64,000 nt of DNA from an uncultured Lachnospiraceae bacterium. Its GTDB lineage: Bacteria > Bacillota > Clostridia > Lachnospirales > Lachnospiraceae. Position numbers and translations under genes: made by a program. Shown here piece after piece: positions 59,501 to 64,000 of the stretch. Location of the stretch: the NCBI GenBank assembly GCA_910585635.1, contig CAJUFE010000011.1, positions 18,352 to 82,351 of the forward strand. The letters run 5' to 3'. A model generated the notes under the pieces. That model saw only the letters and a list, made by a program, of their open reading frames with translations. It had not been told where the DNA came from and made no database searches. Numbering within the stretch: the stretch's first letter is position 1; every line of letters starts with the position of its first letter.

Positions 59501-60109
59501 GCGATCTGCCGTCTGGCCCAGCTGGCCCGTGCGGCAGGGATCCATCTGGTGATCGCCACCCAGAGGCCGTCGGTGAACGTCATCACCGGTCTGATCAAGG
59601 CCAATGTCCCCTCCAGGATCGCCTTTGCCGTATCCTCTGGTGTGGACTCCAGGACGATCATCGACATGAACGGCGCGGAAAAGCTGCTGGGAAAGGGCGA
59701 CATGCTCTTCTTCCCGTCAGGGATCCCCAAGCCTCAGCGCGTACAGGGTGCCTTCATCTCCGACCAGGAGGTCTCCCAGGTGGTAGACTTTTTGACCGAG
59801 CAGGGGCTGACCGCCGCCTATGACCCGGGGGTGGCAGACCGGGTGCTGACCACGGCCACAGCCGGGGCCGGCGGCGACGACAGCCGGGACGAGTACTTTG
59901 CCAAGGCCGGCAGGTTCATCATCGAGAAAGAGAAGGCCTCCATCGGTATGCTCCAGCGGGTCTTCAAGATCGGCTTCAACCGGGCCGCCCGGATCATGGA
60001 TCAGCTGGCGGATGCTGGGGTGGTAGGCGAAGAGGAAGGGACCAAGCCCAGGCGGGTGCTGATGACCATGGAGGAATTTGAGGCGCTCGTAGGAGGGGGA
60101 GGCTTTTAA
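56588..60109 (+). CDS. ftsK: FtsK/SpoIIIE DNA translocase with an extended linker
   Basis: 1173 residues, longer than the roughly 750-800 usual in Firmicutes. Start GTG 56588 follows TAGGAGGCTTGAGCGA. About four membrane spans occupy residues 40-200. A low-complexity linker runs from about 205 to 640, rich in Gly/Gln/Glu with tandem motifs (QAAGEPGGAHG, QTAGEPEDVQG). The motor follows: Walker A GATGSGKS (842-849), Walker B VIIIDELADLMM, and a C-terminal gamma winged-helix domain (ASIGMLQRVFKIGFNRAARIMDQL) that reads KOPS/SRS sites. The protein pumps chromosomal DNA through the division septum or into the forespore. The expansion of the linker is the odd feature. Confidence 0.95.
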   Translation: MAQRDKNQNAKGSGSKKTGTSGAGKGKKRQEAYVEEEVPAFLQAEVMIILSFAAAVLLFLSNFHLCGVVGDLLRGVQLGMFGMIGYVFPFLLFMGTTFYQSNRGNRKAAIKLAAVIAAALTLCGLAQMLFGPALVEGEGVWSFYETASQSGSGGGLIGGLLAFGLKSVVGSIGAYLVFLAVLIICGVCITEKSVVSAVKSGSGQAYQYAKEDAIRRRAERVERQEERRRLREENVVRGVDFGATVIGQGGQPEAGGIDPSADRLSEQVTVKQEPAKGRAKKQAESYGAGPGAGDGPVTGSFQGSGAGPAPDSVQSFGDGSKTGYGQSAGRGAASGSGQASGRGQAAGGGQSSGNGLPQEGFSEPVEIWSAGRETMAKGEGTSSADVFSGRIEYPPEYQEPVPFEEDKPEDRTREKIHSFAKRASKKSGPLYADRETRTLEEMDVLPVPALLEADLSWETAAEHGGIDDQTAGEHGEVYGQAAGEPGGAHGQTAGEPEDVQGQTARGVGGSDSLSVSELSADLEGSGLLPGGSAFAREEAEGLPLPSQKDGMTDGAKAPTEDGMLDEDWADEEFLDEDWTGDVPLGYGQDEDALAGYEQTRYEQAGEERSGYRGADRETPGYDRSGDGPGLFVPEGEKRVVTASGKVIETETQLLQKKLVKKREEALDGTTKEAVYAAVKAPAPPVKKEYIFPPTSLLKRGDRSAGAFSEQAYKETAIKLQQTLRDFGVGVTVTNISCGPSVTRYELHPEQGVKVSKIVGLADDIKLSLAAAEIRIEAPIPGKSAVGIEVPNKETSMVYLRDLLEADSFRNNASKLTFAVGKDIAGQPVMADIAKMPHLLIAGATGSGKSVCINTLIMSIIFKADPEDVKLIMVDPKVVELSVYNGIPHLLIPVVTDPKKASGALNWAVAEMEDRYRRFAEYNVRNLQGYNEKIKKISGLPEGEGPQKMPQIVIIIDELADLMMVVPGEVEDAICRLAQLARAAGIHLVIATQRPSVNVITGLIKANVPSRIAFAVSSGVDSRTIIDMNGAEKLLGKGDMLFFPSGIPKPQRVQGAFISDQEVSQVVDFLTEQGLTAAYDPGVADRVLTTATAGAGGDDSRDEYFAKAGRFIIEKEKASIGMLQRVFKIGFNRAARIMDQLADAGVVGEEEGTKPRRVLMTMEEFEALVGGGGF
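57960..58110 (+). repeat. Degenerate in-frame repeats in the FtsK linker
   Basis: Units of about 39-42 bases containing CAGCCGGAGAGC(C/A)TG recur at least three times and encode AGE(H/P)G-x-x-x-GQ(T/A). A second repeat-like stretch near 57560-57640 encodes GSGQASGRGQAAGGGQ. Confidence 0.6.
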
Positions 60110-60118
60110 TGTTCAATG

Positions 60119-60168
60119 CGAAGGACCGGCGTCCCGCAAGGGTCCCCTTAGGGGGATCCGTGCCTTCG
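60119..60168 (+). terminator. Two-level hairpin after ftsK, terminator-like
   Basis: Inner stem GGGTCCCC/GGGGATCC (60140-60147, 60152-60159) with one wobble; outer stem CGAAGG/CCTTCG (60119-60124, 60163-60168). No T-run, so termination is only suggested. Confidence 0.4.
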
Positions 60169-60273
60169 GATGCTAGGTGGTTGGAGGGGCTTAGGATTTT
60201 TATGTGGAGGCTCATATCCAATTATTAAGATTTAAATATATCGTAGTTGTTTGTACTGGCGCTATCTAATAAC

Positions 60274-60430
60274 GTAGCGCAGGGAGGGTCCTGTCACAAA
60301 AGGAACCCCGCATTTGTCTGGGGAACGTCGGCGCTTAGCGAGGTCTTTTCGAGCTTAGCGTCCGCTACGTTCTCCATGGAGCGAGAGCGCGGTGACGTTG
60401 TGACAGGTCCCTCCCGGAGCGGACCCTTTG
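60274..60430 (+). repeat. Dyad-symmetric repeat element D, core without terminal repeats
   Basis: Contains GTAGCGCAGGGAGGGTCCTG, TCACAAAAGGAACCCC, GAACGTCGGCGCTTAGCG, AGGTCTTTTCGAGCTTAGCG and TGTGACAGGTCCCTCCCGGA in the same order as C, but the flanking GTTACTTTTCACACC type ends are absent. It lies between ftsK and fhs; the rest of the 431-base gap holds the ftsK hairpin and the fhs leader. Confidence 0.85.
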
Positions 60431-60540
60431 GTGGTATATAGAGATACGTAAACAGTATATAAGGGAACCACACACATTAAAGAAGGACCTCGCGAACCAG
60501 AGGCCCCCAATAAACCTAAAAAGGAAAGGCAGGTAAAACG

Positions 60541-62211
60541 ATGAAGACAGATATCCAGATCGCACAGGAAGCGAAGATGGCCCCGATCAAAGAAGTGGCG
60601 GCCCAGTATGGGATCGGGGAGGATGAGCTGGAACTTTATGGGAAATATAAGGCAAAGCTCTCCGATGAGCTGTGGGAGCAGGTGAAGGGGAGGCCTAACG
60701 GGAAGCTGGTGCTGGTGACGGCGATCAACCCCACACCGGCGGGAGAGGGAAAGACCACCACCACCGTAGGCCTGGGCCAGGCTTTTGGGAAGATGGGGAA
60801 GAAGGCGATCATCGCTCTCAGAGAACCGTCCTTAGGCCCCTGCTTCGGGATCAAAGGCGGCGCGGCAGGGGGCGGCTATGCCCAGGTGGTGCCTATGGAG
60901 GACTTAAATCTCCACTTTACCGGGGATTTCCACGCCATCACCTCGGCCAACAACCTTTTGGCGGCTCTTTTGGATAACCACATCCAGCAGGGCAATGCTC
61001 TGGAGATCGACACCAGGCAGATCCTCTGGAAGCGGTGCTTAGATATGAACGACCGGGTCCTGCGCAATGTGGTGGTGGGCCTGGGAGCGAAGCCGGACGG
61101 CTTTGTGCGGGAGGACCATTTCGTGATCACCGTGGCCTCGGAGATCATGGCGATCCTCTGCCTGGCAGAGGACATGGAGGACTTAAAGGCCCGGCTGGGG
61201 CGGATCATCGTGGCCTATACCTATGGAGGAGAGCCGGTGACAGCGGCCCAGCTGAACGCGGTGGGCGCCATGGCCGCGTTACTGAAGGATGCCTTAAAGC
61301 CCAACCTGATCCAGACCTTAGAGCATACCGGCGCGATCGTCCACGGCGGGCCTTTTGCCAATATCGCCCACGGGTGCAACAGCGTCCGGGCCACCAGGAC
61401 GGCCCTTAAGCTGGCCGATATCACGGTCACGGAGGCAGGCTTTGGCGCCGACTTAGGAGCGGAGAAATTCTTCGATATCAAATGCCGGATGGCCGGCCTA
61501 AAGCCGGATGCGGTGGTGCTGGTGGCCACGGTCCGGGCGTTGAAATACAACGGCGGCGTGGCGAAGACGGACCTGGGCGAAGAGAACTTAGAGGCGCTCA
61601 AGAGGGGGATCGTGAACCTGGAGAAGCACATCGAGAACCTGCAGAAATATCAGGTCCCAGTGGTGGTGACATTAAATTCGTTCATAACCGACACCGAGGC
61701 CGAATACGCATTTATAAAGGATTTCTGTGAGGAGAAGGGCTGTGCCTTCGCCCTCTCCGAGGTCTGGGCTAAAGGCGGCGAGGGCGGTGTGGCCCTGGCC
61801 GAGAAGGTCCTGGAAACGCTGGAGACAAAGGAGAGCCATTTCACCCCGATCTACCCGGATGAGGCAAGCCTGACTGAGAAGATCGAGACCGTGGCGAAAG
61901 AGATCTACGGTGCGGACGGTGTGACCTATGCTCCCGCTGCGGCGAAGGCTCTTAAGAAGGCAGAGGAGATGGGCTTCGGGAACATGCCGGTCTGTATGGC
62001 CAAGACCCAGTATTCCTTATCGGACGATCAGAACAAGCTGGGCCGTCCCCAGGGCTTTACGGTCAATGTGCGGGATGCCTATGTCTCCGCGGGCGCGGGC
62101 TTCGTGGTGGCCCTGACCGGCGCGATCATGACCATGCCCGGACTGCCGAAGAAGCCGGCGGCGGATGGTATCGACGTGGACGAGAACGGGGCGATCACGG
62201 GGTTGTTCTAG
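60541..62211 (+). CDS. fhs: Formate-tetrahydrofolate ligase (10-formyl-THF synthetase)
   Basis: 556 residues, the usual monofunctional length. It joins formate to THF with ATP, feeding purine synthesis and, in acetogens, the methyl branch of the Wood-Ljungdahl pathway. The P-loop-like NPTPAGEGKTTTT lies at 63-75. Other marks are REPSLGPCFGIKGGAAGGGYAQV, FTGDFHAITSANNLL, HGGPFANIAHGCNS, TEAGFGADLGAEKF and the C-terminal GAGFVVALTGAIMTMPGLPK. AAAGGAAAGGCAGG precedes ATG 60541. No other acetogenesis genes are present here, so a biosynthetic role is the safe reading. Confidence 0.97.
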   Translation: MKTDIQIAQEAKMAPIKEVAAQYGIGEDELELYGKYKAKLSDELWEQVKGRPNGKLVLVTAINPTPAGEGKTTTTVGLGQAFGKMGKKAIIALREPSLGPCFGIKGGAAGGGYAQVVPMEDLNLHFTGDFHAITSANNLLAALLDNHIQQGNALEIDTRQILWKRCLDMNDRVLRNVVVGLGAKPDGFVREDHFVITVASEIMAILCLAEDMEDLKARLGRIIVAYTYGGEPVTAAQLNAVGAMAALLKDALKPNLIQTLEHTGAIVHGGPFANIAHGCNSVRATRTALKLADITVTEAGFGADLGAEKFFDIKCRMAGLKPDAVVLVATVRALKYNGGVAKTDLGEENLEALKRGIVNLEKHIENLQKYQVPVVVTLNSFITDTEAEYAFIKDFCEEKGCAFALSEVWAKGGEGGVALAEKVLETLETKESHFTPIYPDEASLTEKIETVAKEIYGADGVTYAPAAAKALKKAEEMGFGNMPVCMAKTQYSLSDDQNKLGRPQGFTVNVRDAYVSAGAGFVVALTGAIMTMPGLPKKPAADGIDVDENGAITGLF

Positions 62212-62227
62212 GGTATAGGGCCAAAAG

Positions 62228-62370
62228 GTCCGCGCAGGGAGGGGCCTGTCACAACGTCACCGCGCTCTCGCTCCATGGAGAACGTAGCGGACGCTAAGCT
62301 CGAAAAGACCTCGCTAAGCGCCGACGTTCTCCAAGGGGTTCCTTTTGTGACAGGCCCCTCCCTCCGCTAC
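62228..62370 (-). repeat. Dyad-symmetric repeat element E, inverted orientation
   Basis: Reverse complement of element D: CGCGCAGGGAGGGGCCTGTC at the left and GTGACAGGCCCCTCCCTCCG at the right, with AAGCTCGAAAAGACCTCGCT in the middle. Its long outer stem is perfect (AGGGAGGGGCCTGTCACA with TGTGACAGGCCCCTCCCT). It lies between fhs and murE. Confidence 0.85.
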
Positions 62371-62463
62371 TTTATCAGCTGGCTGGAAAGAATAGGACAA
62401 TAGACATTTGTGAGTAAAGGAAACTGCGTGGGAGCAGGAGAAAGATAGGAGACGGGAGATTGT

Positions 62464-63933
62464 ATGAGGATAAAGGACTGGCTGCGGGAGATCAGCTATG
62501 AGGTAGTGCAGGGGAGCCTGGAGGTGGAGGTGGAGGAGGTCGTCTACGACTCCAGGAAGGCTTGCCCGGGGGCGGTGTTTGTGTGTATGCGGGGGGCGAG
62601 GACGGATTCCCACAGCTTCTGCTCCCAGGTCTATGAGGCGGGGGGGCGGGTGTTCGTGGTAGAGCATCCGGTGGAGCTCCCGAAAGATGCGGTCATCATC
62701 AAGGTGGAAAATGGCCGTCAGGCCCTGGCCTATCTCTCGGCTGCCCGTTTCGGCTATCCGGACCGGAAGATGGTGACGATCGGGGTGACCGGCACCAAGG
62801 GGAAGACCACCACCACCCACATGATCAAGGCCATATTGGAGGCCTGCGGGAAAAAGGTGGGGATGGTGGGGACCAACGGGGTCTATTTTGCAGGTGTGAA
62901 GGAGCCTACGGTGAACACCACACCGGAATCCTACCAGCTCCACCAGTATTTTGACCGGATGGTGGAGGCCGGGTGCGAGTATATGGTGATGGAGGTCTCC
63001 TCCCAGGCCTTTAAGCTGCACCGGACGGACGGGATCTTCTTCGACTTCGGGATCTTTACCAACATCTCCCCGGACCATATCGGAAAGGATGAGCACGCGG
63101 ATTTTGCAGAGTATCTGGCCTGCAAAGCCCAGATCTTCGCTCAGAGCCGGATCGGGATCGGGGATCTGGACGACGCCCATTTTGACGAAGTGACAAAGGA
63201 TGCGGACTGCCCGCTGTATACCTACAGCCTGGAGCAGGATGCGGACTTTATGGCCCAGGATATCCGCTATGTGGCGGACGCGGGGACCGTGGGGCTTAAG
63301 TTCACGGTCAAGGGGCGTTTCGAGGCCGATGTCCAGGTAGGGATCCCGGGACGTTTCAATGTGTCCAACGCTATGGCGGCGCTGAGTGTGTGCAGCTTTT
63401 TTAACCTCCCGAAGGAAAAGGTCTGCCATGCCCTGGAGCATATCCATGTGAACGGGCGGATGGAGCTGGCGTATTCTTCGGAGGTCTGCAAGGTGATCAT
63501 CGACTATGCCCACAATGCGGTCAGCATGGAGAGCCTTTTAAAGACCCTCCGGGAATATCACCCGGCCCGGCTTGTGGTGGTCTTTGGCTGCGGCGGGAAC
63601 CGGGCCAAGGAGCGCCGGTATTCCATGGGTGAGATGGCGGGGAAGCTGGCGGACTTGAGCATCATCACCGCCGATAATTCCCGGTTCGAGAAGGTGGAGG
63701 ATATCATCAATGATATCAAGAGCGCCCTCATCCCCACTGGCGGCGCGTATCTGGAGATCTGGGACCGCAGAGAGGCCATCACCTACGCGATCGCCCATGC
63801 CCAAAAAGGCGATATGATCGCCGTTATCGGGAAGGGTCATGAGGATTACCAGGAGGTAGACGGGGTGCGCACCCATTTCCTGGACCGGGAAGTGGTGGAC
63901 GAGGCCGTGGCCGGACTGTCTGCGGGCCGATAG
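62464..63933 (+). CDS. murE: UDP-N-acetylmuramyl-tripeptide synthetase, probably meso-diaminopimelate-adding
   Basis: 489 residues. It adds the third stem-peptide amino acid to UDP-MurNAc-L-Ala-D-Glu. The ATP loop is GVTGTKGKTTTT (107-118). NTTPESYQLHQ and MEVSSQAFKLHR are Mur-ligase motifs; IIDYAHNAVSMESLL and GKGHEDYQ follow. The amino-acid selectivity motif reads DNSR (404-407), close to the DNPR of diaminopimelate-adding enzymes and unlike the lysine-adding form; the Pro to Ser change is notable. The last codons lie in a 35-bp tandem repeat that continues to the window end. Confidence 0.93.
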   Translation: MRIKDWLREISYEVVQGSLEVEVEEVVYDSRKACPGAVFVCMRGARTDSHSFCSQVYEAGGRVFVVEHPVELPKDAVIIKVENGRQALAYLSAARFGYPDRKMVTIGVTGTKGKTTTTHMIKAILEACGKKVGMVGTNGVYFAGVKEPTVNTTPESYQLHQYFDRMVEAGCEYMVMEVSSQAFKLHRTDGIFFDFGIFTNISPDHIGKDEHADFAEYLACKAQIFAQSRIGIGDLDDAHFDEVTKDADCPLYTYSLEQDADFMAQDIRYVADAGTVGLKFTVKGRFEADVQVGIPGRFNVSNAMAALSVCSFFNLPKEKVCHALEHIHVNGRMELAYSSEVCKVIIDYAHNAVSMESLLKTLREYHPARLVVVFGCGGNRAKERRYSMGEMAGKLADLSIITADNSRFEKVEDIINDIKSALIPTGGAYLEIWDRREAITYAIAHAQKGDMIAVIGKGHEDYQEVDGVRTHFLDREVVDEAVAGLSAGR

Positions 63934-64000
63934 GGGCCCGGCTGTCCGGACTGTCTGCGGGCCGATAGGGGCCCGGCTGTCCGGACTGTCTGCGGGCCGA
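63913..64000 (+). repeat. 35-bp tandem repeat spanning the end of murE
   Basis: Units at 63913-63947 and 63948-63982 are identical, followed by 18 bases of a third copy cut by the window. Each begins GGACTGTCTGCGGGCCGATA and contains GGGGCCCGGCTGTCC. The first copy encodes the last residues (GLSAGR) and stop of MurE. Confidence 0.9.

Noticed and set aside
62314..63513. Long minus-strand frame opposite murE
   Set aside because: murE is certain from motifs. The antisense frame is a GC-codon shadow without recognisable domains.

Overview
This is a chromosome segment of a Gram-positive anaerobe of class Clostridia, most likely family Lachnospiraceae. The evidence is a set of family-typical proteins of unknown function (DUF4364, DUF5716, DUF5717, DUF6472, DUF896, DUF975-like), the trigger factor-clpP-clpX-lon-ysxC order, a monofunctional formate-tetrahydrofolate ligase, and strong AGGAGG-type ribosome binding sites. 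Most of the window is GC-rich. A block from about 30.9 to 47.6 kb is strikingly AT-rich and looks laterally acquired. No rRNA, tRNA, phage or CRISPR array was seen.

Layout. 1-5.2 kb: end of a molybdenum hydroxylase (xanthine dehydrogenase type) operon, whose FAD subunit carries a complete glutamate-synthase-small-subunit-like oxidoreductase spliced into its middle, then an MFS transporter. 5.5-7.4 kb: a CobD-like PLP enzyme and a CYTH triphosphatase-like protein. 7.6-10.6 kb: a decayed maltodextrin-type locus, with an internally deleted LacI regulator, the C-terminal half of an ABC permease and an intact GH13 alpha-glucosidase. 10.6-12.7 kb: small membrane protein, DUF975-like protein and a DJ-1/PfpI protein. 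12.8-19.3 kb: protein quality control block tig, clpP, clpX, lon, ysxC. 19.3-20.6 kb (minus strand): DUF4364 protein and a membrane protein with a repetitive tail. 20.9-26.7 kb: a three-gene operon of unknown function (DUF5717, an actin/Hsp70-fold-like DUF5716 protein, a TPR-like protein). 26.8-30.8 kb: Nudix hydrolase, a small Cys protein, a YbaK-type deacylase, an Rpn-type nuclease and an AEC transporter.

31.1-47.4 kb: a surface glycan cluster read in one direction. It encodes an Alg14/Alg13-like (PssD/PssE) transferase pair, a GT4, a WbsX-like protein, a Wzy-like polymerase candidate, two large polytopic proteins, two GT2 enzymes, a Wzx-type flippase, a GT-B-like transferase, a cytidylyltransferase fused to an RraA-like domain, KdsA and KdsD. 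The last four imply synthesis and transfer of a CMP-activated 3-deoxy-ulosonic acid (Kdo or derivative), which is unexpected in a monoderm. An Rpn-type nuclease gene lies on each side of the island.

47.8-64 kb: second Rpn nuclease, a LarA/DUF2088 isomerase-like protein (minus strand), two FAD oxidoreductases, glutamate 5-kinase without a PUA domain, DUF896, 5-formyl-THF cyclo-ligase, FtsK/SpoIIIE with a very long linker, formate-THF ligase and MurE. Five copies of a long dyad-symmetric repeat element (three with 15-bp terminal inverted repeats) lie between genes at 20.6, 50.7, 56.3, 60.3 and 62.2 kb. In-frame minisatellites lengthen the linkers or tails of several proteins.
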